Below, one piece after another: positions 32,710-44,270 of a stretch of DNA of 64,000 nt. The stretch comes from Planococcus citri (taxonomy: Eukaryota; Arthropoda; Insecta; Hemiptera; Pseudococcidae), in the NCBI RefSeq assembly GCF_950023065.1, contig NC_088678.1, forward strand, positions 63,704,460 to 63,768,459. The letters run 5' to 3'. Position numbers and translations under genes: made by a program. Position 1 is the stretch's first letter. Every line of letters starts with the position of its first letter. The notes under the pieces were generated by a model. It was not told the DNA's origin. It was given only the letters and a program-made list of their open reading frames with translations, and made no database searches.

Positions 32710-33544
32710 TCAGAAATCCTCGTATCCTCCTTGTCGGCTATAATGTTGCCAAAAAAACGTTTCCCCTCAATTTATGAAATTCGGAAAAATTCAATGGTGA
32801 TGTGATCCGTTTTTTTTTTAAAAAAAAACTTGTTTATCAAATTGAGGAAAATGAAGTGAAATGTTCGAAAATTTGAACTTTTGCTCTAGAAGGTGGAAGT
32901 AACCGTTGGCTTGAAAGACTCAAATTTTTTATCCGGGTCAAAATAATACATACCTTGATCAGTGCGAACTTGAAATTATTTTGATGGAAATTCAAACTTT
33001 AATAATCGTTGTTTGATCAAATATGTAATACCTAGGTATTATACAAAAATATAGTTAGTACAAACTGATCAATATTCCAAGTATCACGTCTCTGTGTAAG
33101 CGATCTATTTCGTTATCACCACTAATGGCAAATGAATTAAGCATTAGCTATTATCTTGAAAGAGTTCCATCGATTTTTTGTTTTGCACATACTCAAGAAT
33201 TTCTAAATTTGATACAAATAATTTCAAAATAATATAAAAGCGATAAAAGTAAGTAAGTAACAAAGTAGAGAAAATTCACTTGCAAGTCAACTTTTCATAA
33301 AAACATTCTATAATTACCAAAACTGATATACCTACGACCTACGTATACCTACAAGTAGATTAGTGCATTTTTATCACATTTTCTAATAACTTCACGTTGA
33401 ACTCTGCTAAATTGGCCAGTCTGCCGCAGATACTCCCTTGCAATCAGTATTACATATATGACTATATGAGACAAATTCCCCGTAGTATTCTGATCTCTTT
33501 TCGTATGAGAACTCATAGATAGTAACCTTCACAACTCGTATTAT
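32710..33544. other. Unassigned AT-rich stretch
   Basis: AT-rich and unassigned, with one CTTGCAATCAG word at 33437-33447. Confidence 0.25.
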
Positions 33545-34140
33545 TCAGAAAAAAAACAACCTACAAACAAAGAAAAATTATTTTGAAAAAAAAAAATACA
33601 TCAGAGAAAACCAACAAGGAAGATATAAAAAGACGTAAAGGGCCATAAAAAAATAATAATAAACCTATAAAACGAGACAATGTAATAATAACGAAACGAA
33701 CGAGGAAGAAAGTATACGATACGAAAACAGAAACAACCAAAAAAAGAAAACACGCTGAAAAGAGTAAAATAAAATGAGAAAAAAAACTGAACCAAAAAAA
33801 AAGAGTAAAAGAGTAAACAGGGTGACGTTAGTGGTGGAGACGAGGTATCGTACAAGGACGACGAAAAATGGCAAAACAGCCAGAAAAACAGGGACTACAT
33901 AGACAACCACGTCGAAGGAGGAAAAAAAAGGTTGGTTTATAAAGAGAAAAACGAAGAAAGGCCATCACGCGGTGTATCGGTGGTAAAACGGACCAAATAA
34001 GAAGAATGAGAGTGAGAAAGGGTGCAGAATTCGCAAACAACCTCATTAAGGGTAAGTGGTAGAAGACCCGCTTTTGCGGCATCGCGTCGTGAAGAGGATG
34101 AGTTTAAGTACGAAATAAATCGACGATAAAGGAAGACGAA
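33545..34140 (+). other. Strongly purine-rich, strand-asymmetric tract
   Basis: For about 600 bp the plus strand is dominated by A and G (AAAGAGTAAAAGAGTAAAC, GGAGGAAAAAAAAGG and similar) with very few T or C runs. The open frames on the minus strand (33601-34082) are only the Phe/Ser/Leu-rich shadow of this bias. The tract ends near CATTAAG|GGTAAGTGG at about 34045-34053, a plus-strand donor-like site. It could be a GA-rich 5' UTR exon or a regulatory tract. No coding claim is made. Confidence 0.4.
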
Positions 34141-35430
34141 AATGTGGTAAATAATTTTGTTTTTCCTTAAAGCTGCGTCGTTGTAGCATCGGTCGCGGTG
34201 ATAGTGGTGTTTCGCATAAAGTCAATTTTTAGTCGACTTTAATTTACGATGTCACGTTGGCGTTTTTATATTTTTTAATCATGCGAAAAGCGGCAGTCCG
34301 ATGCACACGGTAATGATATGTGTATGTGCATTGGAGTTGTTTTTTTCTCTTACGTTCACGTTTCTTGGCACTTGTCGTATGATTTTTTTCTTAATTTGAT
34401 AATAAGGTTATAGTTAAAGAGGCGTGTAATCGAGTTGTATATACTTGGGTGTATACATATGTGGAGAATTGGTGTTTTAAGCTGGTCGAGTTCTAGTTTC
34501 TGAAGGATATTTTGAGGTGGATCTTCTCTGTATATCTGGTTCTTGATAGGCAGTTGTGGATGAAAATCGGACAGCTTTGGAGTGAAGAGGAATGTTATTT
34601 TTGGTTAATTTCATGGCCGGAACTCGAATATCGAATTGTTTTTTAGCCATAGCTATCTACGTATCATTCCCCTTCAGTATAGAAAATTTAAGTATGGGGG
34701 TTTTCAGCCAACGAAAAATGTCGTGTGTGCCATGTTTTCAAAGGTGTAAGATTATGCCAACTGGCGACGAATGCTTCTGACTGTTCCACGTATCCTTATG
34801 TGATCAATATTTTTTTTCTTTCTAAGAAAAGAAAACATCAAGAAATGAAGAAATGATGAATAGAAGAATACTTACTTACTATAGCTGCTCTGCTCTGCTC
34901 TAACTTTGTTACTGCTTGGTTATTGTCTTCATTCATGTTGTCTAGCAATTCGAAAATAGTGCGAATGTATGAAAAAAGTACGAATTTGATCTAGGTAGCA
35001 CGAAAGTACGAAAATGGTACCGAAATTCATTCATAAAGTACCAATATTTTCTTTTTAAAAGTGGAATTTTCTAAAACTTTTGCCCTTGCTTCGCCCGTGC
35101 TGTTCTTTTCCTCTGCTCTTTCTTCATTCGACGCAAGTGTAAACTCATCATTCAAAGTATTAAAATCTCGACTTCGGAGAAAAGCTGAAATTCGAGGACT
35201 ACAATGATGAATAAATCTATTTAGAGCATTGCCACAATAGACATTTTACAGACTTAATCTCAAAAATTAATCTCAAAATAAAATCATCAAATTACATATA
35301 ATCAAATGTGAATGACACAATAAAAATTTACAAATTTAAAAAATAAATTTCAAATGAAATCATGATTTAAAAAATTTACTTACTCAATTATAAACGTGAT
35401 AATGATCATCTTTGAAGCAGAAGTAGGTTT
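34141..35430. other. Unassigned stretch
   Basis: Single-copy-looking to 34800, then AT-rich. The minus strand near 34890 has a GCAGA triplet-like run before GTAAGT. Nothing firm. Confidence 0.25.
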
Positions 35431-35435
35431 TTACA

Positions 35436-35850
35436 TCATTCCGTCATGACTATTGCGTAGAAGAAATGACCCTCGACTCCGACGCGATTCTGTGGCATTT
35501 GCAAAGCTGCCAACAATTCATTTGGGGTTTCTTGAGTTCCAGGAACGAGAGCTCCTAAGACTCTTCCGGCTTCTGAAACTCACATTCGTCTAATCCAGGC
35601 TCCAGCAGGAATCCTCAGCATACAGCCACTAATTGGGCTAAAATTTACTCCTTTTACTTTAAGGAAGTGCAAGTATTCTACGTATGTAGTTTCGATAATA
35701 CCGAGTCAAATCCAGCCGGGTGTTGGTTTGGTTCGGACCTATATTTGGATGAAATTCCTCGGAGGCAAGTTCCTCTGCACTTCAATAAGTAGTGATAATA
35801 GATTTTCTCGGCGATGCCCCATCAGTGTTGGTGCCACCGGCACTCGTCTT
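35436..35850 (-). pseudogene. Decayed coding stretch of foreign character (possible endogenous viral sequence)
   Basis: On the minus strand three separate open stretches have strongly protein-like text. One (about 35780-35660) contains RLDLTRYYRNYI. A second, in another frame (about 35685-35585), contains GVNFSPISGCMLRI. A third, in the second's frame after a TGA at 35582-35580, contains VLGALVPGTQETPNELL and ends at 35436. At least one frameshift (about 35660-35690) and two in-frame stops (also near 35784-35782) break it. The stretch is visibly GC-richer than its flanks. No family is recognised: it may be a capsid- or nucleoprotein-like viral insertion or a dead host gene. It is immediately followed by a CTTGCAATCAG repeat at 35840-35930. 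Confidence 0.45.
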
Positions 35851-35930
35851 AAACGCGGAGGATCAGAAAACAATATTATTGGAAAAACTTTCTTGCAATC
35901 AGTGAATAGCTGATGACTTCTTTAGGTATA
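35840..35930 (+). repeat. CTTGCAATCAG family fragment with hairpin
   Basis: GGATCAGAAAACAATATT...CTTGCAATCAGTGAATAGCTGATGAC. The motif is at 35892-35902. ATCAG-N6-CTGAT can pair. Confidence 0.5.
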
Positions 35931-37046
35931 GCATTGTGACGTTTGCGAACCAGCTCATTGTTATTATGCTTCTTTTATTGTACTGATTAATGGCCTAAAA
36001 GTGAGACATTTGCGAACCAACAAGATTCGAATTAAAAATGAACTACGAGCGAACGAGTGATTCATATTGCAGCCAATGTAAGACATTTGCGAACCAATAC
36101 TAACCAGTTAAAAAACCACTTGATAACTCACGTAACACAGTGGTCCAGCAGACACCCCTCCTTCCCCAATGTCTGAAATTAAATATCTAAAAACCGTTTT
36201 TTCTAACTTCGCATAATTTATTCGAATATTTGGCTTTTTTGTACATCACTGGGACTGCTCATGTATCTCAGAAATCACGAAAGACAATTTCCAGAGCATG
36301 TACGTAGTTGCTTAATCACATTTTCCAGCCATTTTTGTATAATTTTTCTAAATTTTTAGTCTGAAAAATGCCTTGAGGACCCTATGACTTTTTGACGCTT
36401 GCTCACTTTTTGGCGGAATTGGCTAAAAATCTAAATATTGAGACCTTTGGAACCCTCGCGAGATCTGCAGTTTTGCAATTGGGGTGCTACAAGTTTTAAG
36501 GTGGACTACCCTAGAATCGGAAGAGTATATCCTAAAAACTCTGAAACCAAAATTTCAAATGTAGAAATTGATTTTTGATGAATTTACGAAAGTTCAAATA
36601 CCTAAAATTGCCATTTTGTGCCATTCTGGAGCATCCAGCAAGTTTTTTTTTTTGCAGAAATTTCAAATTGATGTGGAGGAACTAGGCATGAACAAGGTGC
36701 TTACTAGGTTGGATCATTTTTTCAACTTTGTTCAGCGAAAAATTATGGCCAAATTACCTCAGTCATACACAAGAAAAATTTCAAATTTGTTGGTCAATGT
36801 ATGTCCCCCCCCCCCTTTGTGGCTTGAGTTCAATGTTTTGAAAATTTGAAAAAAAAAATATGTAATGGATGATTCCGCCTGTAGCGGTTGAAATTTATAT
36901 AAGTTCATCTCGGTGACCTACTCAATTTGCTTACCAGTGGCGATATCTTGGTATGTGTTATGAGATGATGGTGTCAATTTGTGCTCCAGAAGTGTATGCG
37001 GAAGAATGTGTTGTTGATAAATTGTGGAAAAATTGAAGCATATCAA
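35931..37046. other. Unassigned stretch with an isolated element end
   Basis: 35945-36100 repeats GACATTTGCGAACCAAC three times loosely (35940, 36008, 36087). CAGTGGTCCAGCAGACACC at 36139 is like the element end at 32488. The frame at 36568-36849 is repeat-like and not called. Confidence 0.3.
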
Positions 37047-37651
37047 TTGTTGTTATTCAGGATTTGTGTACCTACACAACTAATTTGAAACGGACAATGA
37101 GAAACCAGTTCAAAAAATGAATCATTTGATTGAACCGCTTCAATATAAACATTAGCTCATGCTGAAAATCTGCCATTACCATTTTTGAATACCTTGAAAA
37201 AGTTTCGTTTCAAGATTTTTGGGACACTCAGTACTTGGGTGAGAAATTTTTGTTACAGTCATTGAAAGTCATGGTTATTATGAGGAACGAAACTCTGTTG
37301 GGGTTATCTCGTTGTGTTTTTTCAATCAAAAGGTAGCCTTACTGTTGTAGATGGCTTGAAACTCACGGTTACTCTAATTCAATTACAAGAGCTATAAAGG
37401 TTCAAATTTCCATATTGTACCTTGAGTAATTGCATATAGTTTTTTGTAGTTTGAAAGGTGGGGCATTTTTGTTCCAAACTTTTTCATTTGTCTCAGAAGC
37501 TACACTTCAATCGATTATCAATCACTGGAAAACATTCAATCAAAGGAATGTTGGAAACTTGAATTTTACTTCAGGGTGTTTGAGTAAACCTACTATAGCG
37601 GAAAAAATCCCATATTTTTTCAAAAAACGCATGGAATTGAAAATTATTTCT
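37047..37651 (+). repeat. Repeat copy without insertion (pair of 53217-54456)
   Basis: Colinear over about 600 bp with 53217-53409 plus 54063-54456: CAAGATTTTTGGGACACTCAG near 37212, TCAATCAAAAGGTA near 37322, CAGGGTGTTTGAGTAAAC at 37574, AAAAAATCCCATATTTTTTC near 37602. It serves as an empty-site relative for the hAT insertion in the other copy. Confidence 0.75.
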
Positions 37652-38631
37652 ACTGTTGTTAATTAGTACTAGTAATTAACAACACAGTGCATTTTTTGTT
37701 AAAGAAACAGAAACTATCCCCAAAAGAAGCTGAAAATTCCGTATCGAAGTAACAGAAACCATCCTCAACTGAGGTTTAAAACTTCCGAATCTGTAATTGA
37801 AACAAATTATTCAAATTTTAATGTCATATTATTTTAATCACAAATCAACACAAATAATTGGGGAAAAACGGACCAGCATACTCCTTTTTATAATGCTCTA
37901 GCTTTTATACCATTGTCGAAATTCAATTTTGAAAAAGCAATACCAAAAAAAGCAAAAGCATAAACCATTTTGCAATCAGTGAATAGCAGATGCTTGTTTA
38001 TGTAACTTGTCTGTGTATATGGAAGATTTTTCTTACGATACTACTTTGAGTAAAACGAATTGTTGTAAAATCATTCAAAGGAGACCTTGCGACCTATCAA
38101 AATAGGTTAAAGTTCTGCAAGAAATTCAAAAATTTCGACAAGAATGTTTTTTGAAATTTTTTGAAAAATTATAAGTCCAAAATTGGGCTACAATTTTTTA
38201 AATTTTGATTAAATACCATGCGACCTATCGAAATGCATTGACATTTCGCGAAAAACTAGAATATTACGACTTCTGAGTCAATCTCAAAGAATTTTTAGCC
38301 GAAAATTGGGTCACCATTTTCAGCGCTTTTGAAAATACGTATATCACGCGAACAATCGACGTTGATTGAAATTTTGTAAGAAAGTTAGAAAAGTTTTTAT
38401 CAAACTTTTTTTGAACATTTTTAGGAAATTGCAGCGTAGAATTTGCTTAATTTTTAGAAATTGTCGTAACTCTCTAAAAACACGAGTCAGTTTTGAGCAG
38501 AAAATTCTAAAAAGGTGTCCAAAAAAGTTTACTTAGTTAAAAAATTCTTGATTTAATTTTGAGCTGAGAATTGTACTTTAGAATTACTCAAAATATATTT
38601 TCGTTGAGATATTTGAATTTCTGAAGGTATT
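37652..38631. other. Unassigned stretch
   Basis: 37653-37683 is a 12-bp-arm palindrome around GTACTAG (TGTTGTTAATTA...TAATTAACAACA). 37700-37800 holds two loose copies of a roughly 50-bp AACAGAAAC(T/C)ATCC unit. A CTTGCAATCAG-like word (TTTGCAATCAGTGAATAG) sits at 37969. Confidence 0.35.
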
Positions 38632-38985
38632 TTAACTCATTTTGAAGGGTCGGGTCGTAAGGTTAGTTTTGAATAAATTATACTGCTCGTACACTGCTTT
38701 TTTACTCAAAATGAGGGGGGGGGGGAGGAATGCGGCTTTGAAATTCGACTGCGCTCTGTTCTGCGTGTTCTGCGAGCCAATGAGCTGCTTTGTAATGAGG
38801 ATATGATTTTTTTGCGCCCCTACTCGATGACGCCTGCGTAGCCATTTTTGTAATGTTGCTTTGAAATGACTGTAGAAGACTGAGTTCCTTTGTGTAACTG
38901 GCCAGCTGATATTGACGTTCGGAGTGGAGTAACAAGCCATTTTGAAAATGAGAGATTATGGTTTCCACTCCTCTATTATGTGGCT
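38632..38985 (-). CDS. Possible coding fragment, unknown protein
   Basis: After TTGAATTTTCAG on the minus strand (about 38985) a frame reads PHNRGVETIISHFQNG to a stop at 38632, passing AAHWLAEHAEQSAVEF. A C-run gives a Pro stretch just before the end. The text is protein-like without low complexity up to that point. There is no donor, so it would be a terminal exon or a retrocopied fragment. No family. Confidence 0.25.
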
Positions 38986-39059
38986 GAAAATTCAAAATCC
39001 TTTTTATGATTTCCGGCTCGGAGGACCATAAAAAAATTGAACTTCCAATCAAATGAATT

Positions 39060-40937
39060 CTAATATACCTTCATATGTATAACGAATACTTAATTGATAC
39101 TAATACTACAAATATTACAACTTCGGTATTTGTTGTTGAATTGAATTATTCTGTCCAAGTGTCCATGGTCCTTCGAGCCGGATATACCTATTTTTCTCAC
39201 TGAGGAAAGCCGAACATTTAGTGTGTTGAATTTCTCATTGCTTTTTTTGGCTGAAATCTCCGATATATTGCCTCGTCATTTCTGCTCGAATAATGATGAA
39301 AATTAGACAATGTAACGATTGCCTTGAGACAGCTGGTCGAATCGAACGAGCTTTTCACCCTGTGTATACCACACAGATTGTAGGAGAAGGGTGTACGAGC
39401 CAGAGAGCCGAACGGGTTAATCTATAAACAGATAAAAGCGCAATCGTTAAATATTAATAAAATAACCGTAGCTAAAGTATTGATAGTTATATACGCTCGA
39501 GTGAAATTTTATTACGAAATTGAACGAATCGCGAACATAGGTAAAAGCCGCGTCCCGTCAGTTATAGAGCATCCACATCGCGATTTGTGGCGGGTTTTAT
39601 AGGTGATTTCTTAAGGCTTTGGCATGGCAATGAATGGCAACGCCTGCAACGCCATGAGAAGGTTGCCTTTATGAGCATCTCGTTGTTCGCGTCCGTTCAT
39701 CGCAAACAAACACGAGCCAGACGAAATCGAGACTGTTTCCACGGTATGGGTTTTTTATTACCTATTCGAAGTAGTCGTCTTTAGTCACTCGAGACGAGCG
39801 ACCTGGTATTAGATATTTTACTATCGATGTTACGATACTTGCCACCGATAAAGATACACATTTTAGGTGAATTTCGCGAATTTCTGACGATGATGAGCGA
39901 TACATAATATAATCGTATCACGTTCATCTTTCATGCGCTGTTATTACAGGAAAAATGATTACTTACTTTGATATTTTCTATTTTACTCTTTTTCGTGGAT
40001 CTCACTCATTGCTGAGCAAGGGTGCCTTGTGTTTTACAGATGAATGAATTTCACCAAAATCTGCAGGTACGCCTGGAGTAGAGTAAATTTTTCATCGTTA
40101 AATTGGCATTTTTACTTTTTCAAACGTGCCTAATATTATGTTTGGCGTGCTTCTCGCTATGTACGAGTACAATTTTATCAACGTTGCTGGGTATTGATTT
40201 TGCCTTATATGGGTAGATTTGAACAAGCGAGGAAGGATGAGTGGTGCGGGTAGATTTTTCTTCTGCAACGTAAGCCTTTGAGAGATGTGACGCTGACGTT
40301 GACGCGAAAGATATTAAAGGTGACGGGAGAAAATTTTCGCCGAATTTGACAGCTTGATTGATTCCGTAGGAAGGTGTTCTGTTGTTATTAGAGAATTAAG
40401 AAAAAGACGACGAGGAATGGGCGAGGGGACAAGCCTGCTGGCAACTTATTGTTTGACTTTGTACCGTATCGTTTGACGTAACGAGTATATTTACTATGGT
40501 AGCTCGGTTTGAGGAAGATTTTTTTCGAGTTTTTTTTTCTCGATGTGTTGAAGTACGAAGGTCGGGGTTTATTTTAATTTACCGAGGTTGGAAAATGCCT
40601 CTGAATGTTTATTTTTCATAGCGAAGATGTATGGTTGATGATAGCTCTGGGAAGTAGGAAGATTTTTTATTATTACTTACTGTGTATATATTGTTTTGGA
40701 AGGGATCATGGAGGAAGGAGGGATAATGGTTGAGAAAAAAATCTGCTTTTAGGTACCTACTCGTAAATTTTTCTTGAGCATACGTGTGCATGATTTCATA
40801 AGACCGACTTCGTTGACTTTGAGGAGTAGTTCTCTTCCATGAATGATTGCTTTCCAAGTCACCACACTTTGATTCATATGCTGATACCGTGATTCAAACA
40901 TTCTCGATAATTCTCTTTCGAAAAGTAACCTACTTAC
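39060..40937. other. Unassigned GC-richer single-copy stretch
   Basis: 39300-40560 is richer in CG and lacks recognisable repeats. Frames at 39587-39784 and 40609-40961 are open but conflict with each other. No supported feature. Confidence 0.3.
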
Positions 40938-41020
40938 ACTTGACAAGTTCATAAAATTCAACTATCCTATCGAAAAATCGACGATTCTGTAGGGTTTTGA
41001 TTTTCCCAGAAATGATAAAC
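40938..41020 (-). CDS. Candidate internal exon, unknown protein
   Basis: Acceptor GCAATTTCCAG and donor AAGT|GTAAGTAGG bound 83 bp with 27 complete codons in its open frame (FIISGKIKTLQNRRFF, then DRIVEFYELVK). The text is basic and helical. No linked exon identified. Confidence 0.35.
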
Positions 41021-41210
41021 CTGGAAATTGCGTACCTTGGACATGAACTGATAAAAAAATAAAATGGCCTATTTATTATTCCTCTGGAAAAAATCGTTTG
41101 TGGCCATATATCATTGCAATCATGTTTCAAAGCCTGATTTTAATGTAGCAATTCAGAAATGGCACAAATTGGGCCATATTTCACCAAATAAACTTTTTTC
41201 GTTCAGTCGA

Positions 41211-42832
41211 AAGTGTGCTTTAAAGCATGATCACAGATAGAATATTGCCAAAACTGGAATTTATCGAGTTGTAGCGGCCCACTCACTCTTTTCGATTTGC
41301 CTTTGTTGATAGAGTCGGTCTTATTCGTGTCGAAAGTTGGTCTCCAAATTTGTTGTCAGATTGAGATTACTGATTACTTTACAAACGACATTTTGCGGAG
41401 TAGTAGTTTGCAATTTGATTTTCTCGTTCATGTCAGCTAATTTTTGAACCACTAATTCTAATTTTTTTTTCTTGTGGTAGTAAAAGTATTGTGCAATAAG
41501 CAAAAAAAAACGTACCCATAACCCATCATTCGAAAATTGTATTTTTGGGTTTCCCATAATTATAAAGACCAGTCGGTGACTTGAATTATGGAAAAAATTA
41601 TTACGACATTTTGACAAACTTTTGAAAACTAGGAAAATCAAAAAGTTGCTGATATTATGCAAGACCTTGAAATGAATCGAGAAAAAAACGATCAAATTCT
41701 CAACATTTCAATTTTCAAGTCGAGTTAACTGTAGACGAATCATTATTTACTTGCTATTATACTCGTCAAGCCCTTATTTGATATTTCATTTCAGAGGAGA
41801 TTCAACAAAGTTTCAGTCCTCTACCCCTCCTTTTATCTCGAAAGAGATGAAGCTGCGAGTGAGAGCACTTTTATTTTCTGTAAAATTGCTCTAATTTGCA
41901 AATTTATGGCTTCGATATTTTTTTTAATGATGAGCTGGAATTTTTAAGGAGGCGGTTTTAGAGTTCAGTAAAAATCTGATCTGAGAAATTTCCAGCTCCA
42001 AATAAATGCTATAGGGGTCGTTTGTCATTTCTTTAAAAAAATTTGATGGAGCCGGGCAAATATGGTCAAATTATCTCAAAAATACCCAGAAAATTTTTTT
42101 AATTTTCAGGTAGTGTCCAGTCTCCCAGACGAGAGTTCGAGTTTGGAAAAATATAAGTTTTTCAAATGTTCCTAAATGTTTGTTCGATTTTTTCTGGATA
42201 AAGTATAGTCTTTTGATGTTTGTAGTACATTTGTATCATCACTTTTAAATCATTAGGAAAGCTCAAAGTTAATTTATGTCAAGTTTAGGAGTTCTCGAGA
42301 TAATTAACCTGGTTCTCTTTCCTTCAGAATCTGATAATTTCGTGATCATCTCCTCAACATTTGCCATAATTGAAAATTGAGCAACTGAACATTTATCCTT
42401 GATAGTGAACATCCAAAGATCACCTGAACCAAAAATATTGAAAACATGTTTTCAATGCATGAAACATTTTTAAATTTGTGAGACTTTGAGTTCTAGCCAG
42501 GAAGGATTAGTATTGGCCTATAAATTTGACATTTTTCCCACGTGTTTATTGATGTCATTTGAGCATAATTTGTCACCAGGTTTCATCAAATTTCAACAAA
42601 AACAAAAAAAAAAAATCGGAAAACAACCCACCTAATTGTATATTATTTAAATAGTTTAGGTGAGGAATGCAGAAATTTGAATTTTTTCATTATGGACGTC
42701 AGTTTAAAATTGACAAAAAAAGAGAGGGGGGGGGTCATTGAAAAATTTTTTTCGCAATATGTGGAATTTCTCTTGGATATTTTTTGTTTGAAAAATTGAC
42801 GAGTGCACGTAAATTTTGATGTGCAGAAGACC
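41211..42832. repeat. Tandem duplication, unit A (1.62 kb)
   Basis: Begins AAGTGTGCTTTAAAG. Colinear with unit B through GGAATTTATCGAGTTGTAGC (41258), GTGGTAGTAAAAGTATTGTG (41474), AACTGTAGACGAATCATT (41728), CCCTCCTTTTATCTC (41826) and GAGGAATGCAGAAATTTGAA (42662). The frame at 41321-41695 (minus) is not conserved in unit B, so it is not called. Confidence 0.8.
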
Positions 42833-44270
42833 AAGTGTGTTTTAAAGTATGATCATTGATCACAGATATAATATTGCCAACATCTGGAATTTATCGAGTT
42901 GTAGCGGTCCACTCACTCTTTTCGATTCGCCTTTTCGTGTCGAAAGTTTGTCTCAAAATTTGAAGGCAGATTGTCAGAATGTGGTTACTTGACAAACGAC
43001 ATTTTACGGAGTAGTGGATAACAATTCGATTTTCTCGTATATTTAAGCTAATTTTTAAACCGTTTTAGAAATTTCAATTTTTTTTTTTGTGGTAGTAAAA
43101 GTATTGTGCAAGAAGCAAAAAAAACTTACGCATAACCCATCATTCGAAAATTAAGGTGGTTTGTAACTCATTTTGGACTTTGAAATGAATTGAAAAAAAA
43201 TAAGTAATCAATTATCAACATTTCAAGTCAAGTTAACTGTAGACGAATCATTGCTATTATTACGTTTTATACCATATCTATCTACAATTCAAGCAAAAAC
43301 CATTATCCCTTATTTAATATTTCATTTCAGAGGAGATTTCAACTAAATTTCAGCCCTCTCCCCCTCCTTTTATCTCATAGAGATGAGTGAGAGCATTTTG
43401 ATTTTCTGTTGAATTGTTTGCTCTAATTTGCAAATTTATTGCTCCAACATTTTTTAAAATGATGAGCTAGAATTTTTTGAGTAGGTGGGGGTGAGGTTCG
43501 ATTTGGAATGAACCGTTTTTATTGATTCAGTAAAAATCTGATGTGAGGGATTTACAGCTCCAAATAAATGCTAGGGTGGGTCGTTTGTTCTTTTTTTTCT
43601 GTTTATGGGACCTAGCAAATATGGTCAAATTATCTCAAAAAGACGTAGAAAAGCTTTAAATTTTCAGGCCAGTGTTTAAATCTCGCAGGCGAGAGTTCAG
43701 AGTTTGAAAATATGAAAGTTTTTCAAATGTTCCTAAACTTTCGTTCAATTTTTTTCTGGTTGAAGTAGTCTTTTGATGTCTAAAGTATCATCTGTATCAA
43801 CACTTAAAAATCATCATCTCCTTAACATGCCTTGATTGAAATTGAACTACTGAACATTTATCCGTGATAGTAAACTTCAAAAAATCACATAAACCAAAAA
43901 AAATTGAAAAAATATTTTAGATGAATGAGAAATTTTTTTTGTAAAACTTTGAGTTCTAGCCAGAAAGGTTTAGTATGGGCCTTGAAGTTTGGAATTTTTC
44001 CCACGTTTTATTGGCGTCATTTGAACGTAATTTTTTGCCAAGCTCCATCAAATTTCAAAAAAATGAAAAAAAAAATTGAAAAACAACCCACCCTATTTTG
44101 TATGCTTAGGTAGGTAGTTTTGGTGAGGAATGCAGAAATTTGAATTTTTCAGTTTGGATGTCAGTTTAAAATTGACAGAAATGAGGGGGTACCTACCTAA
44201 TTGAAAAAAATTTCCTAATTTTTTGTTTGAAAAATTGACAAATGCACGTCAATTTTGCTTTGTAGAAGTG
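42833..44270. repeat. Tandem duplication, unit B (1.44 kb)
   Basis: Same order of blocks as unit A: GGAATTTATCGAGTTGTAGC at 42886, GTGGTAGTAAAAGTATTGTG at 43090, AACTGTAGACGAATCATT at 43236, GAGGAATGCAGAAATTTGAA at 44124. Differs by many small indels. Direct orientation, abutting unit A. Confidence 0.8.

Noticed and set aside
33601..34082. Minus-strand Phe/Leu/Ser-rich frames that look like membrane proteins
   Set aside because: They are the complement of a purine-rich tract; the bias explains both the hydrophobicity and the lack of stops.
36568..36849. 93-codon plus-strand frame
   Set aside because: Poly-T and poly-C derived text and repeat-like flanks; no motif.
2297..37990. CTTGCAATCAG copies as Helitron 3' ends
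   Set aside because: A hairpin is present in some copies, but no consistent CTRR terminus or A|T insertion site follows; class left open.
41321..41695. 124-codon minus-strand frame in tandem unit A
   Set aside because: The matching part of unit B has stops and frameshifts, and the text is not conserved between units.
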